DNA of 64,000 nt from the NCBI RefSeq assembly GCF_004359195.1, contig NZ_CP037954.1, positions 2,232,001-2,296,000 of the forward strand. The letters are read 5' to 3'. Position 1 is the first letter of the stretch. Every line of letters begins with the position of its first letter. A program made the translations under genes and the position numbers. The notes under the pieces are model-generated. The model searched no databases. It had not been told where the DNA came from and saw nothing but the letters and a program-made list of their open reading frames with translations. This stretch comes from Chryseobacterium salivictor (GTDB lineage Bacteria; Bacteroidota; Bacteroidia; Flavobacteriales; Weeksellaceae). Shown piece by piece: positions 34,324-41,677 of this stretch.

Positions 34324-35310
34324 ATGAAAGACATCTTACAATATTTATTCGACCATCAAACGCTTTCCAAAGCACAGGCGAAATCGATTCTCCTGGAAAT
34401 TTCAAAGAATATTTTCAATGAAATTGAAGTCACTTCATTCGTCACAGTTTTCCTGATGAGAAGTATTACGTTGGCAGAATTAGAAGGTTTCACCGAAGCG
34501 TTGCAGCAACTCGCACCTCAAATTGATTTGGGAACCGACGATTTGGTAGATATCGTTGGAACCGGCGGGGACGGAAAAAATACCTTTAATATTTCAACTT
34601 TGGCGAGTTTAGTCGTTGCCGGAACTGGCCAGAAAGTTGCTAAACACGGGAATTACGCCGCTTCGACAATTTCCGGAGCGTCTAATGTTTTGGAAACTTT
34701 AGGTTATCGTTTTAAAGAAAATGAAGCCGAATTAAAAGCGGATTTGGAAAAAGGAAACTTCTGTTATTTGCATGCGCCGATTTTCCACACTTCTTTAAAA
34801 TCTATTGCGCCGATGCGGAAAAATTTAGGTTTGAAAACTTTTTTCAATATCCTGGGACCTTTGATTAATCCGGCAAAACCAAAATATACGATGATCGGTG
34901 TCGCGAATCTGGAGATTGCACGGATTTATCAGTATTTGTTACAGAAGAAAAACGCCGATTTTCTGTTGGTCAATGCTTTGGATGGTTACGACGAAATCAG
35001 TTTGACCGGCGATACCAAAATCATGGATAAAAACGGCGAAAGTATTTATTCCGCCCAGGAATTACAGTTCAGAAATATCGAACCTGAAACCATTTTTGGC
35101 GGAAACAATACCGAAGAAGCCGCGCAGATTTTCAAAAAGATTCTGGAAGGAAAAGGAACCTATGAACAGAACGCCGTGGTTTTAGCCAACGCTGCAATGG
35201 CTTTGAAAAACACCGAAAAATACGGTGAGTATGAAAATTGCTTAATGATGGCGACAGAAAGTTTACTGAAAGGAAAAGCACTCAATTGTTTTAAAAAAGT
35301 GATTGATTAG
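34324..35310 (+). CDS. trpD: Anthranilate phosphoribosyltransferase
   Basis: A 328-residue enzyme adding phosphoribosyl from PRPP to anthranilate. GTGGDGKNTFNIST binds PRPP; KHGNYAASTISGASNVLETLG and FHTSLKSIAPMRKNLGLKTFFNILGPLINP are family motifs, and YDEISLTG follows. The ATG at 34324 (MKDILQYLF) is preferred to that at 34303, which lies in a repeat hairpin. trpD is separate from trpG, unlike the enterobacterial fusion. Copy B of the structured repeat starts 2 bp after its stop. Confidence 0.95.
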   Translation: MKDILQYLFDHQTLSKAQAKSILLEISKNIFNEIEVTSFVTVFLMRSITLAELEGFTEALQQLAPQIDLGTDDLVDIVGTGGDGKNTFNISTLASLVVAGTGQKVAKHGNYAASTISGASNVLETLGYRFKENEAELKADLEKGNFCYLHAPIFHTSLKSIAPMRKNLGLKTFFNILGPLINPAKPKYTMIGVANLEIARIYQYLLQKKNADFLLVNALDGYDEISLTGDTKIMDKNGESIYSAQELQFRNIEPETIFGGNNTEEAAQIFKKILEGKGTYEQNAVVLANAAMALKNTEKYGEYENCLMMATESLLKGKALNCFKKVID

Positions 35311-35312
35311 AA

Positions 35313-35403
35313 TTTTTTGGGCGACTGTTTCCGTCTTCCGCTCCCAATCTTTTTTGTTCCGCTTTGCTGCACAAAAAAGGATTTCCGCTCAAGCCGGGTC
35401 GCA
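35313..35403 (+). repeat. 90-115 nt structured repeat, copy B (trpD-trpC)
   Basis: Starts TTTTTTGGGCGAC and ends CAAGCCGGGTCGC. Closing stem GCGAC (35321-35325) with GTCGC (35398-35402); inner stem AATCTTTTTTG with CAAAAAAGGATT, two pairs longer than in copy A. Fills most of the 123-bp trpD-trpC gap. Confidence 0.8.
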
Positions 35404-35433
35404 AACTCTGCTAAATAAAAATTAGATATAAAA

Positions 35434-36213
35434 ATGAATATTCTCGACAAAATAATCGAACATAAAAAGATCGAAGTTACCCAGGCAAAAAAGAAAATCT
35501 CTGTAACTGAATTAAAGGAAGGCGCCTTTTTTCAGCGCAAAACTTTTTCTTTAAAAAAATCTTTAAAATCGGGGAGTGGAATCATCTCTGAATTTAAAAG
35601 ACAATCGCCAAGCAAAGGAATTATTAATGACAAGGCTGATGTTTTAGAAGTTACCAGATCCTACGAAAAATTCGGAGCCAGTGGAATTTCAGTTCTGACC
35701 GATGAGAATTTTTTCGGTGGAACGCTGCAGGATATTTTAAAAGTAAGACAGGAAATTTCGATTCCCATTTTACGGAAAGATTTCATGATTGACGAATACC
35801 AGTTTTACGAAGCAAAAGCCAACGGAGCCGATGCTGTTTTGTTAATCGCAAGTTGCCTGTCGCCGTCGCAGGTTCAGGAGTTTACGGAATTATCTCACGA
35901 ACTGGATTTAGAAGTTTTGTTGGAAATCCATACCGAAGAAGAGTTGAATCATTTCAATACAAATATTGATTTTGCGGGAATAAATAACCGCAATCTCAAA
36001 AATTTCAAAGTCGATCTGCAGCATTCTGTTAATTTGAAAAACCTTTTGCCAAAAGAAGTTCTGGCCGTTGCAGAAAGTGGAATTTATGCTGTTGAGGATT
36101 TCAAATTCCTGAAAGAAAAAGGATTTGACGGCTTTTTAATGGGCGAATATTTTATGCGAAATGAAGATCCGGGATTTGCATTCGGAGAATTTATCAATAT
36201 AATTAAAAAATAA
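35434..36213 (+). CDS. trpC: Indole-3-glycerol phosphate synthase
   Basis: A 259-residue TIM-barrel enzyme cyclising CdRP to indole-3-glycerol phosphate. Family motifs: KSLKSGSGIISEFKRQSPSKG (catalytic Lys), FGASGISVLTDENFFGG, ILRKDFMIDEYQFYEAKANGADAVLLI, VLLEIHTEEEL, INNRNLKNFKVDL, VAESGI and GFLMGEYFM. TrpC and TrpF are separate proteins here rather than the E. coli fusion. It is followed by three tandem hairpins before trpF. Confidence 0.95.
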   Translation: MNILDKIIEHKKIEVTQAKKKISVTELKEGAFFQRKTFSLKKSLKSGSGIISEFKRQSPSKGIINDKADVLEVTRSYEKFGASGISVLTDENFFGGTLQDILKVRQEISIPILRKDFMIDEYQFYEAKANGADAVLLIASCLSPSQVQEFTELSHELDLEVLLEIHTEEELNHFNTNIDFAGINNRNLKNFKVDLQHSVNLKNLLPKEVLAVAESGIYAVEDFKFLKEKGFDGFLMGEYFMRNEDPGFAFGEFINIIKK

Positions 36214-36380
36214 AAGCCACGAATTCACGAATGATTTTTTTTAATTCGTGTATTCGTGGCAATTAAAAAATAAAAGCCACGAATCCACGGATGATTTTTT
36301 TAATTCGTGCATTCGTGGCAATTAAAAATTAGAAGCCGCGAATTCACGAATGGTTTTATTTAATTCGTGTATCCGTGGCA
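36214..36380 (+). repeat. Three tandem hairpin units between trpC and trpF
   Basis: Units at 36216-36260, 36276-36319 and 36335-36379 (spacing 60 and 59 bp). Each is GCC[AG]CGAATTCACGAAT, a T-rich loop and ATTCGTGTATTCGTGGC. The arms match the 20-nt inverted ends of the element at 43085-43215. The unit-to-unit divergence is low, suggesting recent tandem growth. Confidence 0.88.
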
Positions 36381-36389
36381 AAAAATAAT

Positions 36390-37031
36390 ATGAAATTAAA
36401 AGTTTGCGGTTTAACGAAACTCGATCAAATCGAAGAATTAATTTCTTTGAACACCGATTTTCTGGGATTTATCTTTTATGAAAATTCACCGCGTTATGTT
36501 TTGAATGCTTTGACTTGCAATGAAATTAAATCAATTCATCATCAGGGAAAAATCGGCGTTTTCGTCAACGAAAATATTGCGGAAATTATCAAAATCTCCG
36601 AAAAAGCAGGATTGAATTATATTCAGCTTCACGGTGACGAAGACGAAAATTTCATCATAGAATTAAAACAAAAATTAAAGCCCGAAATCGGAATTATAAA
36701 AGTGATCAGAATCGGAAATGACTTATCTGAAGTTAAAATTCAAGTCGAAAAAATCTTAAATCTTAAATCTCAAATCTCCCATTTTTTGTTCGATACCGAT
36801 TCCAAATCCTTTGGCGGGACCGGAAAAACTTTCGACTGGCAAATTTTAAATGAGTTAAAAATCACCAAACCATATTTTCTAAGCGGTGGAATTTCAAAAG
36901 AAAATATTGAAAATATAAAATTAATAGAACAGCAACCTTTTGCTCTGGACATCAATTCAAAATTTGAAATTGAGCCGGGGAATAAGGATTTAGAAAAAAT
37001 TAAAAACTTCATAAGCGTTGTTAGAACTTGA
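36390..37031 (+). CDS. trpF: Phosphoribosylanthranilate isomerase
   Basis: A 213-residue TIM barrel catalysing the Amadori rearrangement of PRA to CdRP. KVCGLT at the N-terminus carries the catalytic Cys; GFIFYENSPRYV, GVFVNE, YIQLHGDED, FDTDSKSFGGTGKTFDW and FLSGGISKENI are family motifs (catalytic Asp in FDTD). The ATG at 36390 is preferred to a GTG at 36375, which is inside the third hairpin. Its last codons overlap the palindrome at 37014-37046. Confidence 0.94.
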   Translation: MKLKVCGLTKLDQIEELISLNTDFLGFIFYENSPRYVLNALTCNEIKSIHHQGKIGVFVNENIAEIIKISEKAGLNYIQLHGDEDENFIIELKQKLKPEIGIIKVIRIGNDLSEVKIQVEKILNLKSQISHFLFDTDSKSFGGTGKTFDWQILNELKITKPYFLSGGISKENIENIKLIEQQPFALDINSKFEIEPGNKDLEKIKNFISVVRT

Positions 37032-37046
37032 AGCCTTAACAACGCT
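37014..37046 (+). repeat. 33-nt palindrome over the trpF stop codon
   Basis: AGCGTTGTTA and TTAACAACGCT arms around an 11-12 nt centre; the trpF stop is at 37029-37031. Length and layout match AGCGCTGTTAGGG...CCTAACAGCGCT at 39414-39446. Only 14 bp remain before trpB's ATG. Confidence 0.7.
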
Positions 37047-37060
37047 CCAAAAATAAAATT

Positions 37061-38239
37061 ATGAACTATCAAAACCCCGACAAAAACGGATATTACGGTG
37101 AATTTGGAGGCGCTTTCGTTCCCGAAATGCTGTATCCGAATGTAGAAGAGTTGCAAGGTCAGTATTTAGACATCATCAATTCAGAGGAATTCCAAACCGA
37201 GTTTCGTGATCTGTTGAAAAATTATGTAGGCCGCGCAACGCCACTGTATTTTTCTAAAAATTTGAGCGAAAAATACCAAACGCAGGTTTATTTGAAGCGC
37301 GAAGATCTGAATCACACCGGCGCCCATAAAATCAATAATGCATTGGGACAGGTTTTACTGGCCAAAAAATTAGGAAAGAAACGGATCATCGCGGAAACCG
37401 GAGCCGGTCAACATGGCGTGGCAACAGCAACGGCGTGCGCTTTGATGAATCTGGAATGCATCGTTTACATGGGCGAAGTCGATATCGCAAGACAGGCACC
37501 GAATGTTGGAAGAATGAAAATGTTGGGAGCTACCGTAATTCCCGCAACATCAGGTTCCAAAACGTTGAAAGATGCCGTGAATGAAGCGCTGCGTGACTGG
37601 ATCAACAATCCTTCGACCACGCATTATATCATCGGAAGTGTGGTCGGTCCGCATCCTTTTCCGGATTTGGTGGCACGTTTTCAAAGTGTTATTTCGGAGG
37701 AAATAAAATGGCAGTTAAAAGAGATAATCGGGCGTGAAAATCCCGATTATGTAATCGCCTGTGTTGGCGGCGGGAGCAATGCTGCAGGAACTTTCTATCA
37801 TTTTGTGGATGAACCGGCCGTGAAAATTATCGCTGCGGAAGCGGGCGGTTTCGGGTTGGATTCCGGAAAATCGGCAGCGACTACTTTCCTCGGAACTTTA
37901 GGCGTTTTGCACGGCAGCAAAAGTTTGGTAATGCAGACGGAAGACGGACAGGTCATCGAGCCGCATTCGATTTCTGCCGGTTTAGATTATCCGGGAATCG
38001 GCCCTTTTCATGCGAATTTATTTAAAGAAAAAAGAGCCGAGTTTTTCAGTATTACCGATGAAGAAGCGCTGAAATCTGCATTTGAACTGACCCAGATTGA
38101 AGGGATTATTCCCGCTTTGGAATCGGCGCATGCTTTGGCGGTTTTGGGAAAGAAGAACTTTAAAAAAGAGGACGTCGTCGTGATTTGTTTGAGTGGAAGA
38201 GGTGATAAGGATATGGAAACGTATTTGAAACTTTTATAG
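37061..38239 (+). CDS. trpB: Tryptophan synthase beta chain
   Basis: A 392-residue PLP enzyme joining indole to serine. [11 protein letters not shown] holds the PLP lysine; [12 protein letters not shown] and [15 protein letters not shown] (phosphate-binding) follow, along with [10 protein letters not shown] and [11 protein letters not shown] at the C-terminus. Length fits TrpB1. It works as an alpha2beta2 complex with TrpA, whose gene is next, but 146 bp separates them, with repeat copy C between. Highly confident. Confidence 0.97.
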   Translation: MNYQNPDKNGYYGEFGGAFVPEMLYPNVEELQGQYLDIINSEEFQTEFRDLLKNYVGRATPLYFSKNLSEKYQTQVYLKREDLNHTGAHKINNALGQVLLAKKLGKKRIIAETGAGQHGVATATACALMNLECIVYMGEVDIARQAPNVGRMKMLGATVIPATSGSKTLKDAVNEALRDWINNPSTTHYIIGSVVGPHPFPDLVARFQSVISEEIKWQLKEIIGRENPDYVIACVGGGSNAAGTFYHFVDEPAVKIIAAEAGGFGLDSGKSAATTFLGTLGVLHGSKSLVMQTEDGQVIEPHSISAGLDYPGIGPFHANLFKEKRAEFFSITDEEALKSAFELTQIEGIIPALESAHALAVLGKKNFKKEDVVVICLSGRGDKDMETYLKLL

Positions 38240-38243
38240 CATG

Positions 38244-38346
38244 ATTTGGGCGACTTTTCCGTCTTCCACTCCCGCTTTTTTATATTGGTGGCTTCGGCTC
38301 TGCTCAGCCGCCAATATAAAAAGAGCTCCGTTCAAGCCGGGTCGCA
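38244..38346 (+). repeat. 90-115 nt structured repeat, copy C (trpB-trpA)
   Basis: Starts ATTTGGGCGAC and ends CAAGCCGGGTCGC. Closing stem GCGAC/GTCGC as in copy B, but the inner stem is another sequence: TTTTTATATTGGTGGC pairs with GCCGCCAATATAAAAA (one wobble). So the stem is kept while its sequence is replaced. Confidence 0.8.
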
Positions 38347-38385
38347 GATTCCGCATTTTTACAAAACCCTATTTAAAAATAAAAA

Positions 38386-39168
38386 ATGAATAATAACACC
38401 AGCATCCAACCTCCAACCTCTAACTTCGGACCTGAAAAGAAACTCAACATCTATTTCACCGCCGGAATTCCGAAGCTGAGCGACACGACGGAAATTTTAA
38501 AGCTCATCCAACATTCCGGAGCAGATTATATCGAAATAGGAATGCCTTATTCTGATCCGGTTGCCGATGGACCGGTGATTCAGAAAGCGCACGAAATTGC
38601 TCTGAAAAACGGAATGACCATCGCAGCACTTTTCGGTCAGCTGAAATCGGTGAAATCAGAAATGAATATTCCGGTTATTTTGATGGGATATATCAATCCT
38701 GTTTTAAGTTTCGGCTTCGAAAATTTCTGCCGGGAATGTAAGGATTCCGGGGTTTCGGGATTGATTATTCCTGACTTGCCACCGGTAGAATTTGAGAAAA
38801 ACTACAGAACAATTTTAGAAAAATATAATCTGAATTTTATCTTTTTAGTCACGCCGGAAACTTCCGATGAAAGAATAAAATATTTAGATTCTTTAAGTTC
38901 CGGTTTTCTGTACGCCGTTTCAAGTTCCTCAACGACCGGAAATAATGCGAAGGAAATTAATAACGAAGAATATCTGAACCGACTGGCGAATTTAGGTTTG
39001 AAAAATCCTGTGATGATCGGTTTTGGAATTAAAAATAAATCTGATTTTGATCAAGTGACCGAAAAAGCAGCCGGCGGAATTATCGGAACTGCATTTGTGA
39101 ATATTTTATTGAATAATGAGGATTGGGCAGAGAAAGCAGAAAGTTTTATTCGCAGCATAATAAATTAA
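38386..39168 (+). CDS. trpA: Tryptophan synthase alpha chain
   Basis: A 260-residue TIM barrel that splits indole-3-glycerol phosphate into indole and glyceraldehyde 3-phosphate. Catalytic Glu and Asp are in YIEIGMPYSDPVADGPVIQ; further motifs LIIPDLPPVEFEK, FLVTPETSDERIKYL, YAVSSSSTTG and VMIGFGIKNKSDF. It ends the trp operon. The first about 15 residues (NNNTSIQPPTSNFGPEKK) form an unstructured tail in front of LNIYFTAGIPKL. After it come 320 bp with repeat copy D. Confidence 0.96.
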   Translation: MNNNTSIQPPTSNFGPEKKLNIYFTAGIPKLSDTTEILKLIQHSGADYIEIGMPYSDPVADGPVIQKAHEIALKNGMTIAALFGQLKSVKSEMNIPVILMGYINPVLSFGFENFCRECKDSGVSGLIIPDLPPVEFEKNYRTILEKYNLNFIFLVTPETSDERIKYLDSLSSGFLYAVSSSSTTGNNAKEINNEEYLNRLANLGLKNPVMIGFGIKNKSDFDQVTEKAAGGIIGTAFVNILLNNEDWAEKAESFIRSIIN

Positions 39169-39324
39169 TTTTATAAATTTGTGGCTGAAAATCTTTAAAC
39201 CAAAAAAGTCACAAAAGACTGATAAGAAAAAAGATATTCAAAAGGAAACAAAAGATACAAACCGATTTTCACTCCTCTTTATATTAAAATAAATCTTTGT
39301 TCTTAAAATTAAAGTTGAAAAGAA

Positions 39325-39480
39325 GCGGATTCCCGCAATAGGGATCGAAGTGGAAATCCTTTTTTGAAAAAAAAGATTGTAACGGATAGCCCGACCCGAG
39401 TTGGCGATGGAAAAGCGCTGTTAGGGCTTAAAGCCCTAACAGCGCTCAGCAAAGGCAACGAGGGGATTGCCCAAAAAATT
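39325..39480 (-). repeat. Structured repeat, composite copy D (trpA-lipB)
   Basis: On the minus strand opens AATTTTTTGGGC, contains a 33-nt palindrome (39414-39446, AGCGCTGTTAGGG arm), then CGGGTCGGGC and an inner stem AATCTTTTTT/AAAAAAGGATT as in copies A and B. It is longer and reversed relative to the trp genes. The rest of the gap (39169-39324) is AT-rich without a supported gene. Confidence 0.7.
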
Positions 39481-39488
39481 AAAATAAA

Positions 39489-40211
39489 ATGACAGACACA
39501 CAGAATAGAACTTTACACTTTCAGGAATTAGGTTTGATGGATTACGAACCGGCTTTTGAATTTCAGGAAAAACTGATGAAAGAAATCATCGCTTTAAAAC
39601 TTGAAAACCGAGGCCAACCCGATGAAATTCAGCATATAACACCGAATTATTTATTGTTTGTTGAGCATCCGCATGTTTATACGATCGGTAAATCTGGGGA
39701 CGAACATAATATGCTCGCGAATGCTAAAAAGCTGGAGGAAATCAATGCGACTTTTGTGAAAACGAACCGCGGCGGAGATATTACTTATCACGGTTTCGGG
39801 CAAATTGTTGGTTATCCGATTTTGGATCTTGATAATTTTAAATCAGACATTTTCCTTTACATGCGGAATTTGGAGGAAGTGATTATAAGAGTGATTGCAG
39901 AATATGGCCTGAAAGGAGAAAGAAGTGAAGGCGAAACCGGAGTTTGGCTGGATGTCGGGAAACCGTACGCAAGAAAAATTTGCGCAATGGGCGTGAAGAC
40001 TTCAAAATGGGTGACCATGCACGGTTTGGCTTTGAATGTAAATACTGATCTGCGCTATTTCGAGTACATTATTCCGTGTGGAATCAAAGATAAAGCGGTG
40101 ACTTCGCTGCAAAGAGAATTAGAACGCGAATTTTCGCCGCAGGAAATGGATGAAGTCAAAGAGAAAATTAAAAAACATTTCTGCGAAGTTTTTGAAGCGG
40201 AAATTATTTAG
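39489..40211 (+). CDS. lipB: Octanoyl-[ACP]:protein N-octanoyltransferase
   Basis: A 240-residue enzyme moving octanoyl from ACP to lipoyl domains, the first step of lipoate synthesis. RGGDITYHGFGQIVGYPILDL, KICAMGVKTSKWVTMHGLALNV (catalytic Lys in ARKICAMG) and IIPCGIKDKAVTSL (catalytic Cys) are visible. A lipoylated E2 gene lies 1.5 kb downstream. Its last 9 codons lie inside the first copy of a 256-bp tandem duplication; the second copy repeats the tail without a start. Confidence 0.94.
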   Translation: MTDTQNRTLHFQELGLMDYEPAFEFQEKLMKEIIALKLENRGQPDEIQHITPNYLLFVEHPHVYTIGKSGDEHNMLANAKKLEEINATFVKTNRGGDITYHGFGQIVGYPILDLDNFKSDIFLYMRNLEEVIIRVIAEYGLKGERSEGETGVWLDVGKPYARKICAMGVKTSKWVTMHGLALNVNTDLRYFEYIIPCGIKDKAVTSLQRELEREFSPQEMDEVKEKIKKHFCEVFEAEII

Positions 40212-40227
40212 TGGCTTCTAAGTTTTT

Positions 40228-40359
40228 AACCGCAAAAGACGCAAAAGTTTTATTTTAATCACTGTTCAAAAGTTTGCAAAAGATGGATGGTCGTACTTTT
40301 TGCAACCTTTTGAAATTCTTTTACTTGGAAGTCTTAGGATCTTTTGTCTCTTTTGCGGT
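40228..40359. repeat. AACCGCAAAAG fold-back repeat, unit 1
   Basis: Inverted ends ACCGCAAAAG ... CTTTTGCGGT with nested CAAAAGTTTGCAAAAG and CTTTTTGCAACCTTTTG blocks that also pair. It has one same-family relative at 31733 and half a copy at 28676. Confidence 0.8.
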
Positions 40360-40369
40360 AAAAATATTT

Positions 40370-40440
40370 AGTTTTCTATTGTATTTCTTTATACAATTCA
40401 ACATTTTCGAAAGTCTTCATTTTCTGATTGTCAATTCTGA
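40370..40440 (-). pseudogene. Duplicated 3' end of the def-like gene, no start
   Basis: Repeats the last codons of the gene at 40632 (region coding KTFENVELYKEIQ) with its stop, as part of the 256-bp duplication. It has no 5' part. Confidence 0.8.
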
Positions 40441-40483
40441 GAAGTTTTTAAAGCGGAAATTATTTAGTGGCTTCTAAGTTTTT

Positions 40484-40615
40484 AACCGCAAAAGACGCAA
40501 AAGTTTTATTTTAATCACTGTTCAAAAGTTTGCAAAAGATGGATGGTCGTACTTTTTGCAACCTTTTGAAATTCTTTTACTTGGAAGTCTTAGGATCTTT
40601 TGTCTCTTTTACGGT
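40484..40615. repeat. AACCGCAAAAG fold-back repeat, unit 2
   Basis: Same as the element at 40228 except that the right end reads CTCTTTTACGGT, a G-to-A change that breaks one terminal pair. Confidence 0.8.
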
Positions 40616-40631
40616 AAAAATATTTAGTTTT

Positions 40632-41249
40632 CTATTGTATTTCTTTATACAATTCAACATTTTCGAAAGTCTTCATTTTCTGATTCTCAATTTTATCAGA
40701 AATCAAAATTCCCGACAGATGATCGATTTCGTGCTGCAGAATTACAGCGGTAAATCCTTCCACAATTTCAGTGTGTTTCTTGCCATTTAAATCAAAATAC
40801 TCCAACTGAATAACCTGACTTCGGTAAAAATAATCCCGGAAAACTTCGATGGATAAATCCCCTTCCGGACCTAAATTTAAAACTTCTGAAAACCACAGAA
40901 TCTTTGGATTAATAAAATATTCCAACGGTGCTCCTTTTTTATCAAATCTTTTTGCCCAAATAATATTCCGGTTGATTCCGACTTGTGGCGCAGCGATTCC
41001 GACACCGCCGTCAGTTGAAATTAACGCTGACTTCATTCGGTTGACCAAAATTATGGTGTATCTGTTTTTTGGATCTGCATCGATCGACTGACCAAGTAAA
41101 ACTTTATTTTGCAAAGAATCAGAGGTCTGGAAAATGGGCAAAGCGGTATCGGTATTTCCTTCTGTAATTCTGGCAATTTCCTGCTTGGTATATTTTTGTG
41201 AAAAAGTGAAAACAGAAAACAATATCAGTAACAAGGAATATTTTCTCAT
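40632..41249 (-). CDS. Exported peptide-deformylase-like protein with altered metal site
   Basis: A 205-residue protein with a signal peptide (MRKYSLLLILFSVFTFSQ), then a PDF fold: motif 1 GVGIAAPQVGINRN, motif 2 EGDLSI, motif 3 QHEIDHLSG. In true deformylases motif 2 is EGCLS with Cys as a metal ligand; here it is Asp (codon GAT). The HEIDH histidines and Glu remain. Removal of formyl groups from nascent proteins happens in the cytoplasm, so an exported member must act otherwise, perhaps on peptides in the periplasm or as an inert relative (inference). The gene's 3' end is duplicated downstream. Confidence 0.85.
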   Translation of the reverse strand: MRKYSLLLILFSVFTFSQKYTKQEIARITEGNTDTALPIFQTSDSLQNKVLLGQSIDADPKNRYTIILVNRMKSALISTDGGVGIAAPQVGINRNIIWAKRFDKKGAPLEYFINPKILWFSEVLNLGPEGDLSIEVFRDYFYRSQVIQLEYFDLNGKKHTEIVEGFTAVILQHEIDHLSGILISDKIENQKMKTFENVELYKEIQ

Positions 41250-41253
41250 CCTA

Positions 41254-41547
41254 TTAAAAAGTTTTGTACCCTTTATAAACCTGTGCAGATTTTTCTAACA
41301 GGGAAGCCGACTGATTTCTGAAGTTCATTAAATGGTCGGTGCCGTTATGTTGATGGTGATGTTCTTCGCTTTCCCAAAGTTCTACGATAAAGAAAAAGCC
41401 TTTGTTGGTATGATCTTCCACTAAATCATATTGCAGGCAGCCGTCTTCTTTTCGGGTTTCAATCACTAATTTTTTTAATAATTCGAGTGCGTCCATCAGG
41501 TTGTTTTCTTTGAACTGGAACAGGGCAACGATATACAGGTTTTTCAT
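41254..41547 (-). CDS. Antibiotic biosynthesis monooxygenase-like (quinol monooxygenase) protein
   Basis: A 97-residue ABM (dimeric ferredoxin-like barrel) protein: NLYIVALFQFKEN, ALELLKKLVIETRKEDGCLQYDLVED, FFFIVELWESEEHHHQHNGTDHLMNF. Similar to YgiN-type putative quinol monooxygenases; cofactor-free and cytoplasmic. The ATG at 41547 (MKNLYIV) is used; a longer upstream frame lies antisense to the next gene and lacks family similarity. It ends 4 bp before the def-like gene's start, so they probably form one transcript. Confidence 0.85.
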   Translation of the reverse strand: MKNLYIVALFQFKENNLMDALELLKKLVIETRKEDGCLQYDLVEDHTNKGFFFIVELWESEEHHHQHNGTDHLMNFRNQSASLLEKSAQVYKGYKTF

Positions 41548-41651
41548 GGGGGTAAATATTTCTACAAATGTAAATATTGAATTTTTAAATATTGAAAAAA
41601 AATCAAAAAAGAGAGGTGAAAATTCATTATTTCCTAATCCATAAAAATTTT

Positions 41652-41659
41652 TATCTTTG
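41652..41659 (+). promoter_or_regulatory. -7 box of the E2 gene
   Basis: TATCTTTG, 18 nt before the ATG at 41678. The -33 TTG is not evident. Confidence 0.5.
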
Positions 41660-41677
41660 TAAAAAGCGAAATAAAAA

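Larger units (their letters stand above)
40185..40696. repeat. 256-bp tandem duplication across the lipB / def-like boundary
   Basis: Unit 1 is about 40185-40440, unit 2 about 40441-40696 (offset exactly 256). By eye they differ at only a few positions. Unit 1 contains the real lipB end and a headless copy of the def-like 3' end; unit 2 contains a headless lipB tail and the real def-like end. Each unit holds one AACCGCAAAAG fold-back element. Confidence 0.92.

Noticed and set aside
36214..36380. CRISPR-like spaced repeats
   Set aside because: Only three units, each a long palindrome with nearly identical spacers, and no cas genes nearby; these are tandem hairpins.
39169..39324. A further fold-back repeat in the trpA-lipB gap
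   Set aside because: Some AACC/CAAAAG-like strings occur but without a convincing inverted pair.
40274..40790. Two nearly identical small ORFs in the lipB-def gap
   Set aside because: They are the same frame read twice through the 256-bp tandem duplication and its fold-back element; composition is not protein-like.
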